DNA of 64,000 nucleotides from Siphonodentalium dalli (GCA_032622095.1 CP136069.1:15670450-15734449); one strand, 5' to 3'. Positions 21,216 to 34,105 are shown, counted from the first letter of the stretch. Numbers and translations are program-made. The notes: generated by a model not told the origin, from the letters alone.

Positions 21216-22848
21216 TCTGTTGTCTAGATACTCCATTATTGAGAGGCCCATACACTCACAGGTGTACTAGCTGTTTAGTATTTTAGTTTTGTTTTCCATT
21301 AAGAACAATAGGTCATTCAATTCATGGACCTTCTGAACAAAGAATGTTCCTACTATTTCTTCTGAACCTTCTGAATAATGGTCCTCCTGATGAACGCAAT
21401 GTTATAAAAACGATACATAAATGATCCTTAATGAATAACCGAAATATAATATTGAGAAAATAGTCGAGTCATTTTGGTATGAAATGCGGTATTTTGTGAT
21501 TGTTGTTCGTTCTAAATGCAGTGGGTCTCCCTTCTCGTCATGTCAAGGATTATATGTCAATCACAGCAAATAACTAAAATATGATGAATAAAAATACACA
21601 CAATTGGAAAAACATCAATAATTTACAAACGATCAATGCAAATAACACATCTAGAAAATCTTATATTAAGATAATCATCAGTAAAACACACTATCGACTC
21701 ATGTTTGACCGCACAAAATGAGACCGTGTGACATACTGGTGTGGACCCCGCAGTCGATTGCAACAAATGCTGCAACAAAACATTGTTTTTTAAATGACGA
21801 TATGCAAATCTGCGATGTCAGTAATCGAAGACAAACGATGAAATCGGATGGTACGTTTCGCTAGATGGTAAGCCTTACTGCATGTGATGTTTAAAGTAAT
21901 TAAAGATAGTGTATATATATTTTTTAAATTGATATTAATTGATAGAAGCTTTTCTTCACACGTGTCCTCGATTCATATATATTATTTTATACATCGGGAT
22001 CTATCTAAATATTTCTCAAATAATCCAGGGATAGTAAAATGGATTATTTTTTAGAAGAAAAAAATCTTGCGAAAACGTTGAGAATGAATCAAGAGCCAGG
22101 GGAAATCTTCAATCTTCAATCAAGGCAAATAAGATATTTTACCGCAAACCATGTCCGGCTGCATCAGAAATAGCCCACTTTGGTATGTCTTTATACCGCT
22201 GTTTTATAGGCAGATAATACACCAAGTGTTAGTTTTATACTATATATACTGTAGATGTATTTTATTTACGAAAAAACATGTGTGTAGTCCTGAAATAACT
22301 ATGTTGTTGTTGTTGTTTTAATTGTGGATCGGAAGAGATACACTATCTTAAAGTTGGCTTGATTCATAACAGTGAATCAACTTGCACTCATACAACAATG
22401 AGTGCACAAAAGATCATAATATTTGTTTTCAGTATATGTCATTTTCATATAAGGATTCAGTTACTGATAAATTTAATGTAGTTTTTAGAAATATTTTTTA
22501 AATAAGACACCTATAATTTTGACTTATGAATAATTAATACAACACTATTTATAGTTCAGCAAAGATTTATAAATTACTGAAATATAAATAAATAAATATA
22601 TTAAGTCAATAGTTCGAACCATGACAAAATAATGATTACGCAATGGCCGCGCATCAGTATGTCACACGTTATTCTAATATTACTAATGGTGCAGTCAAAT
22701 TTATGTTCATAATTGTTTGAATGTGCCAACTACTCAGCCACACGGGAATGGGAATTAAGCTGCATGAAGTATATTGATTATCTCCATTAGAATTTCAATA
22801 ATGATGTTAATTTATATACACAATGACATTATGGCTTTTATTCACAGG
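21216..22848. other. No gene recognised
   Basis: Strongly AT-rich, without exon, array or element ends I can support. Confidence 0.35.
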
Positions 22849-23017
22849 TGTTCATAACATGTACTTGGCACGCAAATGTTATTTTCCAATCTGGCTCATT
22901 TTTGTTTGCACCCACAAACCCATTTCCGAATTGTTTTACTTTACATTTTCATACATTTATAATTCAATTGTTTATGGCATAGTACGTAAATGTCTGCCAA
23001 TTTGTGTTCTGTGGTAG
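22849..23017 (+). CDS. Possible terminal GPCR exon (weak)
   Basis: After a plausible acceptor (GGCTTTTATTCACAG) the frame reads about 55 residues to a TAG. It contains CYFP, like the CWxP of TM6 in rhodopsin-like receptors, and then a hydrophobic run ending YNSIVYGIVRK, like the NPxxY of TM7 followed by basic residues. The spacing between the two motifs is about ten residues shorter than usual, and Pro of NPxxY is replaced by Ser. The 3' part overlaps an inverted repeat. It may be a decayed receptor exon or chance. Confidence 0.25.
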
Positions 23018-23077
23018 CCGATACGAGTTTTGTTGGAGATGTAGAACTCGTAATGGCTACCACAGAAAACACAATGG
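22993..23077. repeat. Inverted repeat, arms of about 35 bp
   Basis: TGCCAATTTGTGTTCTGTGG, TAGCCGATACGAGTT and the complementary AACTCGTAATGGCTA, CCACAGAAAACACAATGGCA pair with few mismatches around a 14-nt loop. It resembles a short foldback element. Confidence 0.75.
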
Positions 23078-26000
23078 CAACAGCTTTAAAATGTGTTATA
23101 CACTGTGTTTGTGTAAACACTGAACAGCACATCATTTTATGGTACTCAATATGTGCACAGCACACATTACTCTAGTTATATCTAGTCATTTGAAATTGAA
23201 TCTTCAGTTTAAATTGTTGTGAATTTAACCTTAACAGCACATAATTTTCGACTGCCAGATTTGTAATACGGTAGCTTTTACGATGTTTGTATTTCAAATA
23301 GAACATATCTCATCTACTAACTATAATATCCTCACATATTAATCATGTGTAATTTTTTCACAATTTTGTTTGAGATGTAATGTAACACATATTGTGTAGA
23401 ATTAAGACATTTGTTTCCAAAATAACAACAACAAAAAACGATTTTTTTATTATTTTGAATCGAAATATTCCAGTTGTGGTCTGGAAGTCAAGGAAATTTG
23501 ATTGGGAGAGCACGAGTTTGGTTGACGAAACACTCTTCCCAGAAAAAAAATTTGTAACTCATAGCTACCTTTAGGCGAATGTCAAACGAAAACCCAATGA
23601 CAAATGTCAGGCTAACGTGACGAGTACAACATTTGCATGTCTTGTTTCTGATATACATGCACACCAATGCATACAAATGAACACCAGTTCATTCATATGT
23701 ATAATTTAGAAATAAGTCAGAGTTTCCTGTAAAGAAGAACATGGTACTTACCTGCATCGGAGTACATCAATCAGAAGAGGATAGTTCACACATTACTCAC
23801 TTACTCGATTTCACGCCCATACACTACTACAATCAACAACCAGGCAATGGCTTCACGTTGAAACAACAGTGCCAATGAAAGCCAAGCATAGTTTACAGAG
23901 TTATCGAAAAAATAAAATTTTGAAAATATATCTCTCTTTATCGTGGCTTTATGACGTAGACTGTTGTGACGACGAAAGACAAAACCTTGATGTTATGGAA
24001 CCCGAATGAAGTACGGATTTATCTGCTTCAAAGAATAACACAGACTCACGCACACATACCATCACCCTCACATACACCCTCACACACACACACACACACA
24101 CGCACACACATATAATCATATAAAACATTCAAAGTCACGTATGTTCAACACGCCTCGAATAGTGATCACCATAACTGCTCTGAAAAGATCATCATGGCTA
24201 GCATGTAAATTGCCTTGGTATATTCTTCCTGGTATGGTAAAATACAACTACCAGTACACTTTTAGAACTTCACTTTATCGTCTTATTTGTTAATTTGTCA
24301 ATATATTGATCGAAATATTCCATTCCCTGACCACGATAGCGATGCCCATTGTTACTTTTATGTAAGGAAGGCGGGGGTACATGTTTTGTTTATTTCAGAA
24401 CGTGACCTTTGCATCACTACATTATTTGAATTACAGAATTATGTTCAAGGTAGATCATCATCATTTTTATCACTTCATTAAAGATACCCCATCCGATTGT
24501 ACAACATAAAACCAGCATCTGTACACCTTTTATACACCACAAAATAGTTAGATCGGACAAACAAGCCAATTAATATGTGGTTTTTATGACCAGATATCGA
24601 CATTCAAAAGACAACGTTTAAAAAAATTTGAATTTTCGTCAACATAGCAACAATTCCAATGATCGTTTTTTTTCTAAAGATATTCCATGCTTTTGTCATC
24701 CAAGAGTGGTGAATAATAAAGAGCATTCCTAATTATGAGCTTTTTGTTCGTTTTAGACGTGTTACCTGTGGATGGTGTTACGGATTCCATTATGTCTGTC
24801 TGATGCGAATGATGGCAGCAAGTATTTGTCATTTTTATTTTGCCCGTTGAGCTGGCAGTTTACTTTTTGGTGTAAATCGGACAGAGCATATTTTAGCCAT
24901 TCTGGTGCATAACAAATCCATACATAACTAAACGTCATGTTAACAGTTAAAGGGACCCAAGAACTTATAAGTGGGTTCATGGTAAATTACATAAATTAAA
25001 AAGTACATGTAAACACTGGCTGTACCGATCAAAGTCCAATCAATTAGACACCAAAGGTCAATAACAAAATTGAAGGTAAATATTTGGAAAAGGTCACATC
25101 ATATTTAGACTTAAATATTTGAAGTTACTACGTGGTCAGCGATGTTGTTGACAAATCACTGTAATACGCAGTTTTATTTACATAACTATTTCATTATCCG
25201 AAATTTCGTTATTGTATAACCAGGTAGATCTATCAATAAGGAATAGCAGAACAAAGTTTCTCTATTCTTCATGTTTATGGAAATTTTTATTACAGACTTT
25301 TTGTTTTTTCACATTTACCTACTGCGAGATCATGGTTCCTTTAACATGCCATTTAGCATTAATCCATTCAAACATCTGGCACACGCGACCGACATAATGC
25401 ACAGGGCTCGAATATGAATATGAGGCAGACTGAAAGGGGTCGAGGGCGAGACAGAATGCTGGAGTATCGAGTATGAGGGCGGATGTGTTGGGGCAGATAA
25501 CAGGGCTCGATTATATTAGGAAGATGTTGAATGCAGGTCGCAGGGGGCTGGAGTTTGAAGGCGGATGGATACCAGGGCTCGAGTATGAGGATGCATGGTC
25601 CACTCCGAGAATAACCAATACTCCTGGTCAACACGGACAAAGCAGGAAACACTCAGTTGCGTTTGGTTTTATCTGCGTGATGGCAACCACTGGCTTTATG
25701 ACCAAGTCAGTATTGGACGCCTGGACGGGAGTGTCTTATTTGTTAAACTCATTCCAAATCTAATGATATCCATCGAGGAGATGGTAAAAAAAAAAGGCCC
25801 AACCCGTGCTGCCTCTCCTATGACATACTTTATCGACATAGATGCACGTGTTTTCCATGCACAAAATGGGAATTCCTGAATAGCTTACTTGGAATTACTA
25901 ACATGATGGGATTATATTAATTTCAACATATGGGTTATCAAATGGTTGCTCTTGTTATATAAATTATAATATTCTCACTGGAATTTACACGAAGATATAT

Positions 26001-26845
26001 CTACACGAAATACGCAGGGACGTGGCTATAAGGTCTTCGTTTGGTTTCAACTGCACCCTAAAATGAGACCAAACTCACACGTTTACGTAATACCATTTGC
26101 ACCCCCTAGCATGAGATCTGAGTTCCACCATCTGGTACCTCACGACATCTAGTGGTCTAACTCAGACCATGATTTGTTTTTCTTAAATTGATTAGTTTTA
26201 TATTTGAACGTGATAAATGAAAAATTATAAAATCTAGACTGGCATCAAGCTTTCCAAGAACCTGACAGTTCCTATCGTTCGTCCAAATTTTTTACCGAAA
26301 ATATGCAAATGTTGCAGGGGGATGGGGATTTTCCGGGCACGTATACCTTTTTTTTTTTTTTTCTGCAAGTCTTTTTGACTGTTTTTGCAATGAGTTTGCC
26401 TTAAAACACCTTAGAATAAGATAAATAGTGTAATTCTAACTGCTAAACTGACTGCAGACTGTTATCGTGTTGTATTTTGTTGCAAATTTTGATATCCAAA
26501 ATTGCCGCTGGCAGCCATGTTTTTTTGGCCGAATGACCTCAAAATGACTCGTTGCTATTCACATTTATTTACAATGTTAACATCCATGTCAAATAGTATG
26601 CACATAAATTCATATAGAGGTGTTTACAATGAATTTTCTCCCGCAAATCTCTGTTTTAGTGTTAAAAGGGGTGGGTGTCCAAAAATGGTCGGAAAAAAAC
26701 TGCCGAGATTTTGGAGGCCCCCCCGAATGTTGTCTATAACACAACACATTTTCCACTAATAACTTATTGGGAAATCAAACTACAAGATTAAATTCAACGT
26801 TTTGTCGATATGAAATTCCCAACTAATGTTTTGTCTTGTTTTTAG
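23078..26845. other. Mostly non-coding; intron or intergenic
   Basis: No supported exon. A block at 25400-25620 is purine-rich with loosely repeated GGGCTCGAGTATGAGG-type words. A plus-strand frame at 25595-25879 reads VWFYLRDGNHWLYDQ, faintly WWE-like, but without splice support. Around 25150-25200 there is a weak match to the right end of the TTGAAACCATTG MITE family. A run of T lies near 26349-26363. Confidence 0.3.
24073..24110. repeat. (CA)n microsatellite
   Basis: A nearly pure CA dinucleotide run, preceded by related ACTCACGCACACATACC-type sequence. Confidence 0.9.
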
Positions 26846-26989
26846 AAATTTACAACTGCTGAAAATGTTGAACAAAGTAAGACCCCATGTCGCCACATCC
26901 TTGGAGAGACTGTGTCGCAATGCTGTTAACGGGGACGCACCCAATTTTAAAAGAATTCAGAAATATATGAAATATGCTGTATTAAGTAG
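26846..26989 (+). CDS. Internal exon, unknown protein
   Basis: A 144-bp exon is framed by a strong acceptor (TTTTGTCTTGTTTTTAG) and a consensus donor (TAG-GTAAGA at 26990). Both introns are phase 2. The 47 complete codons give an amphipathic, basic, probably helical polypeptide: LLKMLNKVRPHVATSLERLC, then CRNAVNGDAPNFKRIQKYMK. Good codon composition and matching splice sites make it one of the better host exons here. I do not recognise the family. Neighbouring exons of this plus-strand gene were not found. Confidence 0.45.
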
Positions 26990-27104
26990 GTAAGATTTTA
27001 TTTTACGTCGACCGAAGGCACTCGCAGTAGGTATATGTGGAAACTGTATAACTGACTGGAAAAGCATCACCACTAAGACGAACATGGATACATAGGTAAA
27101 TAGT

Positions 27105-27400
27105 CTTCTTATATTCATTATTGATAGTTCTCCGATTATGACATTTTACGTGTTGAAATCATTGTTATGTAAGCAAAACTGTTACAGTGAATAGTCAACG
27201 AACATAAGTCCAATTATTGTAATAAGTCCAATTATTGTAGCCTAAATATAAATTGCATAATTGCTTTCAATGCTTTGACCTTTTCCAATGTTTACCATAG
27301 AGTTTTGATTAAACTTTGGTATCTTAATGGACTAATTGGACGTTAATTCCACTGTAACAGTAATATTTATATAACATTAGTTATTACATCGGAAATAATT
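27105..27400. mobile_element. MITE, TTGAAACCATTG family, copy B
   Basis: The left end (TTATATTCATTATTGATAG, then GTTGAAATCATTGTTATGTA, then ACTGTTACAGT) pairs with the right CACTGTAACAGTAATATTTA and onwards. The interior shares TTTACCATAGAGTTTTGATT and ATGGACTAATTGGAC with copy C at 45751-46076. It is about 0.3 kb beyond the donor of the lectin exon. Confidence 0.6.
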
Positions 27401-27689
27401 TTAATAGTCAATATAATAACAAAGACTAGCCATGATTGTGTCCATGTTTTTCTTAGTAACGATGGTTGTACAAACATTGATGAATTTTCACATTTACCCA
27501 CTGCGAGTGCCTTAATATGTCCCTTTAAAACTATAAGACACAAGTTTTGCAAGAATTGTATCTCGACTTTACCTTCAAACAAGGAGGCGACTACATTATA
27601 TGACGCTTTTAACTGATTAACGGAGCCCATTATGACCTTTTTAATCCTCATATTATGTCACGAGCCCTGTGCATTAAGTCTGTTCTTAC

Positions 27690-27912
27690 ATTACATCTCG
27701 CACACATAGCTCAGGGAGGGCGCCTGAGTCGCACGGGACGTCATACATCAGATAACCAGGACCTGGTGCAATCGCGTACCCGATGTACACACAATCAGCA
27801 TTCCCGCCGATGGGTCGATCGGGCCACCATTCCATCCACGGCAGCACACCACCCACACTAGTCAGAAATATGTCGGTTGAATTAACATCTCTACCGTCGA
27901 TCCACAGGTTAT
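27690..27912 (-). CDS. C-type lectin-like domain, C-terminal exon
   Basis: A 223-bp exon follows a strong acceptor (TTTTCTTCTAACAG; AG at 27914-27913) and reads from phase 1. It holds the second half of a C-type lectin domain: NLWIDGRD (the W-I-G core), EWWPDRP at the place of the sugar-binding EPN/QPD loop, NADCVYIG with the third conserved Cys, and YDVPCDSGALPELC with the last Cys pair. The canonical EPN/QPD and WND calcium-binding motifs are not kept, so calcium-dependent sugar binding is doubtful. Translation either stops six residues after the last Cys or leaves through a GTAAGA donor at 27689. It would be an extracellular recognition domain. The N-terminal lectin exon was not located. 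Confidence 0.75.
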
Positions 27913-30900
27913 CTGTTAGAAGAAAACATGTCGCGTTATACACATCTACATACGTGGTGTTACTGTTTATCTGTATACATATTCACGTATCTATGCAACT
28001 TATTAAAAGTAGTTACCATGGAGACTACTTACATGTAGATGGGTATGTTAAAGGTACTCAATCCGATTCTATGGTCCCCACAGTTTCCGATCCAACATCA
28101 ACAACAAAATGTTTTGAACTGCCGCTTCAGTTATCACAATCGATTAATTGCCCAAATAATAATGCTAACCACAGTCAACCATACTATAAAATTGCCAAAA
28201 CTTGTTATTTATCATTTTGTTCAACGAAATTAGGCGGTTGTCAAATATCTAACAATAAAAGGCAATTAAATTTAGAGTTATCCATCTTCATCCGCAATTT
28301 GGTCCGAGACCGTTGGCTTGAGGAATATTATCCAAGCCGCCAAAAAGTACATATCTCGGAAAATAACACATTTCAAAAATCGATATCTGATCACTCTGAG
28401 CTTTTTTTTTTACTCCCTAGCCATATAAATAGTGGGAGAGTTATTCGAACTATGCGTCTTTAAAATGTAGCATGTCACGTTACGCATTTATTTGTCTGGG
28501 CCAAACGAGAAGTTCGTGGGTTACAACCGACAAACATGGTTTATCTGAGTTGATTGACAAACGAACACATCATTCTGAGCCAGAGCAACTATTTTTCTGA
28601 TATATTCGCTAGTGTCAGTAATCAAATGAATACTCTACTCTATGAAATTTCGGGGGGATGGATGGGAGGGAGTTGATGTAATTAAAGGTAAATAAAGGAA
28701 GGTATGTATTTTGTTTTAATCTCATGATTTTGGGACCTACAGCCCCCAAACCTTCGAACAAACTATTTTGCTCCCGATATTTAGACACGATTTCACCAAT
28801 ACATTTGGCCAATAAACTTTCTCAGTTTACATGGCTGTATCAGTATATAGCAATTAATCAACTAAATATTCTAACATCATCAATTTTAGATAAGTGTGCA
28901 GGAATCAGATAGTACTTGTAATAAGTCTAAAGATATACCTGATTAGTATGTCAACTAGCCAATTTGGAATTAAAACATTTCTTGGGTCAAACTTTCCTCT
29001 AGTTTAGTTATAATTGGCAAAACATCATTATAAGGACATTATGCATACATATTAACACAACAAATTAAATTATGTAGTAAGCTTAGCAGCATATGATATA
29101 TTAGATAAATCGAGGCACATACTCAGTATGAATGTTAATTTCTTCAAATACGCATACGTCAGTGGGCGTGAACATGCATGTATTCATGCTATAATAGAAG
29201 GTAACGTATACATTATGAGAAGCTGCATGTAGAACGGGTCATCCTGTCTATATACTTATTATATTCCCGTGCTGAGAATATTCTGCGGATCATGTGACAA
29301 ATTTAATTGCAAATATTTGGAATATTGTTGGATAAGATTTTGACGAGCTGTTCATTTTGGGTCATGTTTTCGAAGTCTGGGAACTGTGCCTGCATAAGGT
29401 TAACGAGCTCAATAAAATTACAATTACGATTCGCTTGTTATCCAGAATATCAAACATGAATTGCAAATAGGTTGATACCCTGTGGTTCCATAATTATGGA
29501 AGATTACTGGGGCCAATGTCAACTTCAATAAGGCCTTTATGTGATCATAAAAACATACATATATATGGTGTTTTGTAGTTACGGCATCCTTAAAACTGAT
29601 ACAGGGCGTATGGGCCTTTAAAGTATTGAGTAACAAATGGCATGAGGGTGTAAATACATGTGTATGGCCATTGATATCACACACCCACCCGACACACCTT
29701 CCTGCAAATGATAACAACTCCACCCTCCATCCAATCCTTATTTTAAATAGAAAACCATCATATAACCACAAATTGATATCACAGGATCTTGATATGGAAT
29801 AGGTGGTTTACTACCAGTCGCTCATGTGGATCGAAATGTTCAGTGTTCCTGAATAATGCTTTAAAGTTGTCATTTTCGCGGTGTTCGGCTAATCGAAGCG
29901 ATTTGAATAAAAGCCAGTTTCCATATGAAACATTCAATAACATTTATATTTTCGAAAAAAAATAATTATGGCTGCTCTTGTGTTTGCAAAATGTCACGAA
30001 CAGCCATATTGATTATAGCCGATTTGCAACAACTAACACAACCAGTATCTTACAGTATATATATGTTTTGAATGTTTCATACACATAATGGCTTTTCCTG
30101 TATATGATCAGATTATCCGAACACACCGAAAATGACTACTTTAGAAAATATAAGGGTACTTTTTCTTAACAGCATCAGTTTACCATAACAACATCATAGC
30201 AATTCAGCAGAACCCACCAGATTCATTGCACATACACAGGACCACTTAACCAGAGGTGTATATATATTACTAATGTTTGATACACAATTTGTGTAATATG
30301 CGACAGTACACAAAATATTATTGTTCATATTCTGTTAAACGTTGCCACATTTCCCCCAATCCCTAATTCAAATTCGTGTTATTTGACTTAAAATATATTT
30401 GTTGTATACCGCCAACCTGATTCACATCGGGGTGTTTCTGCTAATCTGTGGAACATGGCTGAGACACAAACAGGATCACCACGTCAAATTAGCAGGACAA
30501 CTCAACTAGAGGTGATGATCTACGTGTTATGAGTATAGAATTCCGACACTCTCTAATCTGAGATTCCAAAAAACCAAATGCATTTAAAGGTGTATTGTCT
30601 TATCCTGGTAGCTTTTCAAACAGCAACTACAATAACAGTGTTCAATGTCCCCAGTTTGCAGTTCTGAACCACAACTTTATATATAACTTTATATATATAG
30701 CAGCTCTTATATATTACGGTAGGGGGTGGTAGTGTGCCCCGTGGGAGAGCGGTATGAGTATTAAAACCACTGTTTTGATGGTTGATGCTGTCTAATGACA
30801 CAATCGTCAACTGGAATGGAATTTTTATTTTCGTTTTTCCATTTGTTTTCTATATTATTAGATTGAACGCATCTTATAATGAATAATGAATTATTAGCTG

Positions 30901-31079
30901 AACCAATGAGAAAAACGTTGTGATTTGTTCCGCCATTTACGTTAATTAGATAGTTCCATATGCTGCATCCAAGCCACACTTCACAAAATCAATGAAAAGA
31001 TGCATATAAGCTGACAGGGTTACAAAACAATCATGGCTCCCTTTCTTCTCAATCGAGGGGAGTAGCTATTTTATCCCAA
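27913..31079. other. Intron or intergenic, no gene supported
   Basis: Several open frames (for example 27783-28463 plus, 29424-29771 minus, 30761-30979 minus) have no domain, splice or composition support, and the first overlaps the lectin exon in antisense. No arrays or clear element ends were seen. Confidence 0.35.
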
Positions 31080-31480
31080 TATCATTTTGACTTCAATCTG
31101 CATCAGGTCCAGCGAGACCCACATGGAATTTTCATTCTACTGGAAATCACTATCGAAAATCTTAGATTAAGTCTGGTCAATCTGTGCGGCCCAAAACGAG
31201 GATAACCCTGGCTTCTACTCTAACTTGAAACAACTACTCGACATAATCGGGAATATTCAGATTATAACGTGCGGTGATTGGAATCTAGTTCAAAATCACA
31301 ATATTGATATTTACAACTACAAACAAGAAAACAACCAAAAAACTTCATGTTAAAAGCTATACCGACAGCCTCGAACTAATTGACATTTGGACAATCTACA
31401 AAGCCAATGAAACACTATTAACATGGAGAAGAAAGTCCCCGATAAAAATGACTCGGCAGACTACTTCTTAGTTTCATAAA
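31080..31480 (+). pseudogene. LINE endonuclease remnant, Tx1/L1-like
   Basis: Across two or three frames the plus strand reads like the APE-type endonuclease of L1/Tx1-like non-LTR elements: NLRLSLVNLCGP, then NIQIITCGDWN (the conserved GDFN-type metal-binding box), then LIDIWTIYKANETLLTW (the D-x-W-R...T-W block). Stops and frameshifts are frequent, so it is an old fragment. The matching C-terminal remnant may be the piece near 35300-35445. Confidence 0.5.
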
Positions 31481-32489
31481 AACGCCTCAATTTATCGGAC
31501 ACGGGACCCGGGAGGCATAAACTAATTTGCAGTACAATATGGCGTTTTTGTTGGCATCTGGCATTTACTGGTACCCACCACCACCAAACCTGGAATAATT
31601 TAACTAATTTTGGTGCATAAAACCCTACTGATATCACTCATATGACTGGGAAATAATCTCCGTTAATTCAAATGAGAGAATAACCTGTTTCAGAAGCTGT
31701 TTTATTTTTTTTTAAATGGGTAATACACGCAAATATGAAGATTTTCTTCAAATACTTGCTGCTAGACATTTGTCTACCACATACATGTATTGGAGTTTCC
31801 ATGGCAGTGTTAGTTTTAACTGGGTTGTCAAACTCCATACTGCTAAAGGGAAATTCGAATGCATCGGTGCAGTGGACAAATACAGTACCCCGCCAGAAGC
31901 TGATAGGCTTGCATAACACACTAGTATAAGGTATACATGTATGCAACAAATTTTACAAAAACAAATTATACATATCTCAGCATATACACTGCATATCAAG
32001 TGAGATATCGTTTTCCCCTGTAAGCTATTACACAAACCTAACATGTGCTTAGCTATTTGGCTGTAATACATTTTAAGCTGATAAATTATCAGGACAGTGA
32101 AATCAATCATGACTTTCGAGTCACTGTCGACATTTTGTAGACATACACATGACGATGACATATCAGTTGTTAAGCTCCAATTCAAGTAGAGTTGACCTAT
32201 TTTGAAAATAAATACCAGGATATTTACCAGCTCAATTGGAAATATCATTTTATAAATGCTGATATCTGCAAACCTAGGTCATTGTGCAGGATACACACAA
32301 TGCAATAATTTCTAACTATTTCCTGATGAGTCTGTCAACCAGCCCATTTTTGCAGCATTATTCAATACCACTTGTGTTAGTCTGCTGGAGCAACTTCTAT
32401 TAAACTAAATGACAAACAATCACTATGCCAGACTTTGGATACATTACGTGTTGTCAGAGTAACAGATCATCGGAGTTGATAGACATACA
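31481..32489. other. No gene recognised
   Basis: Overlapping plus and minus frames at 31716-32248 have no domain support. It may include decayed LINE sequence between the two LINE remnants. Confidence 0.3.
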
Positions 32490-34105
32490 AATAATACCTA
32501 TTATTTCTTATCTACACCCTCTACGTATTTTGGATAATCACGCTGTCAGTTATCATCTTTATGCAGATGATACTCAAATATATGTTGAATTTGATCGGAA
32601 GGAAATCGGCGGATATGATGAAGCCAAACGTTGTTTAGAAACATGTTCCTGTGATGTCAAAAACTGGATGCTTGATAACAAATTAAAGCTTAATGATGAT
32701 AAATCATAATTTCTGGTCATATCCTCCAAATATCACCTTAATGCACTTTCGGCAGAAGTGAATGGTTGTGTTGATTCCAGCTTCGACATACAACGTGGTG
32801 ATAGAATCATTTCTCCGTCAAAGCAAATTCGAAACCTAGGTGCATATTTTGATTCCAATATGACAATGGACACAATGGTGTCCAACTAATATTCTAAAAA
32901 TCTGTTATTTCCACTTGCGATGTTTAAGAAGAATCAGATAACATCTTACAAAAGAAGCAATGAAATATGCTGTGCTTTCGCTGATTGTGTCACGTATTGA
33001 CAGTCTTAACTCCATACTGACTACCATCACTCAGGAGAATGTGGATAAGATCGACATTTTGATAAACAATTGTGTTCGCTTAACCCTTTCAGTGCCAGGG
33101 GCCAATCTCATCGGCCCTAATTTACGGTCTGTAAAAGATTTTTATGGGTTGAATTTGTTTTGGGTATGCTTAAGCACGGTATAGCGAATTTAAAAACAAA
33201 CTGGATAAAACTTTAGGGACATGTTATAACTCAAAACGATCACCAAGTATTCATAGTAATAATTTTGATGCCCATGAAAAACGTAAGATACCCTGGCACT
33301 AAACCTACAAAATATGTCTGCTAAAGAATATAAGAAAAATTTAATAAAATTGTAAAAAGTAATAACAAATGACGAAAAATTGTTAGGCCAATGCATTCTC
33401 TTATATATGCGAGGCGACCTATGGTCGACTCGCATATATAAGATAACGCATTGGCACAGGGTATATGGGTTGATAGAAAAATCGGACCTGGCACTGAAAG
33501 GGTTAATGAATAATAAATGTAAATATGATCATATAACCCAACTTCTAATCCAATTAGACACATCATGACATTCAGATTTTAGGATTCAGTTTAAATGCGC
33601 TGTAATTGTGTTCCAACCTCTCCACATGGAAGCACCTGATTATATCACGGACATGTTTCAAGTGAGAATAATAAATAACTCGGTGCAACACCACCGGATT
33701 CCACCTGAATACCATCCGCGGCAAACCGAACAATAAGCATGGAAAGGTATGCTTCCAGGGCAAGTGTCCATCGCGCTATGGAACAAACTACCAATGAACA
33801 TCAGGAGCTGTCACTCTGTTCAAAGTTTTAAAAAGTTGCTGAAAAGCTATTTGTTTCGTCAATGTTTTCAGTTGCCAAATTGACATTATTCGCACTTATT
33901 TTCGATTCACTAATTTTTCATATATTCCATATTCGTGATTTGTTACTTTTTAGTTGTGTACGTAGCTGTTTTAGGTAGTATTTTAATTCTCCTTTATACT
34001 CACATATCTTTTAGTATCCATATTGTGTTATCTCTTTGTTTTAAACTGTATTTCTATTGTAAAGCGCATTGAAACTAATTTACTGTCTAATGCGTTTTTA
34101 AATGT
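32490..34105 (+). pseudogene. CR1/L2-like LINE, 5'-truncated, interrupted
   Basis: The reverse transcriptase region is clear: YHLYADDTQIYVEF with the catalytic YADD (32560-32571), then NWMLDNKLKLNDDKS, the N-x-L-x-L-N-x-x-K-T motif of this clade. After a stop codon and frame breaks it continues with RNLGAYFDSNM, then MKYAVLSLIVSRIDSLNS, FKCAVIVFQPLHMEAPDYI and LWNKLPMNIRSCHSVQSFKK, the usual thumb/C-terminal end (L-W-N-x-L-P...F-K-x-x-L-K). The 3' end finishes with GTAAAGCGCATTGAAACT and an A/T-rich tail near 34105. The endonuclease and N-terminal RT are missing. A separate MITE is inserted at 33080-33506, and several stops show the copy is inactive. Confidence 0.7.
33080..33506. mobile_element. 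TTAA-flanked MITE inserted in the LINE
   Basis: TTAA at 33080-33083 and 33503-33506 bounds a terminal repeat CCCTTTCAGTGCCAGG and its complement, again a piggyBac-like arrangement but with ends different from the CCCTTTACCCAACA family. It contains one core palindrome (33387-33455) with the AT-rich linker on its left side. The LINE reads NNCVRL before and NE..KYDHITQLL after the insertion, consistent with clean insertion at a TTAA in the LINE. Confidence 0.75.

Noticed and set aside
25368-25879. WWE-like or receptor-like frame in the purine-rich block
   Set aside because: Only a handful of residues fit and no splice sites or flanking exons support it.
27783-28463. 226-codon plus-strand open frame
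   Set aside because: Its first part is antisense to the well-supported lectin exon and the rest has no domain or splice evidence.
29424-29771. 115-codon minus-strand frame with several Cys
   Set aside because: No domain pattern, and no acceptor/donor pair of quality. Likely chance.
31668-32248. Overlapping plus and minus frames with paired Cys
   Set aside because: They are mutual shadows without a recognisable domain or splice evidence.
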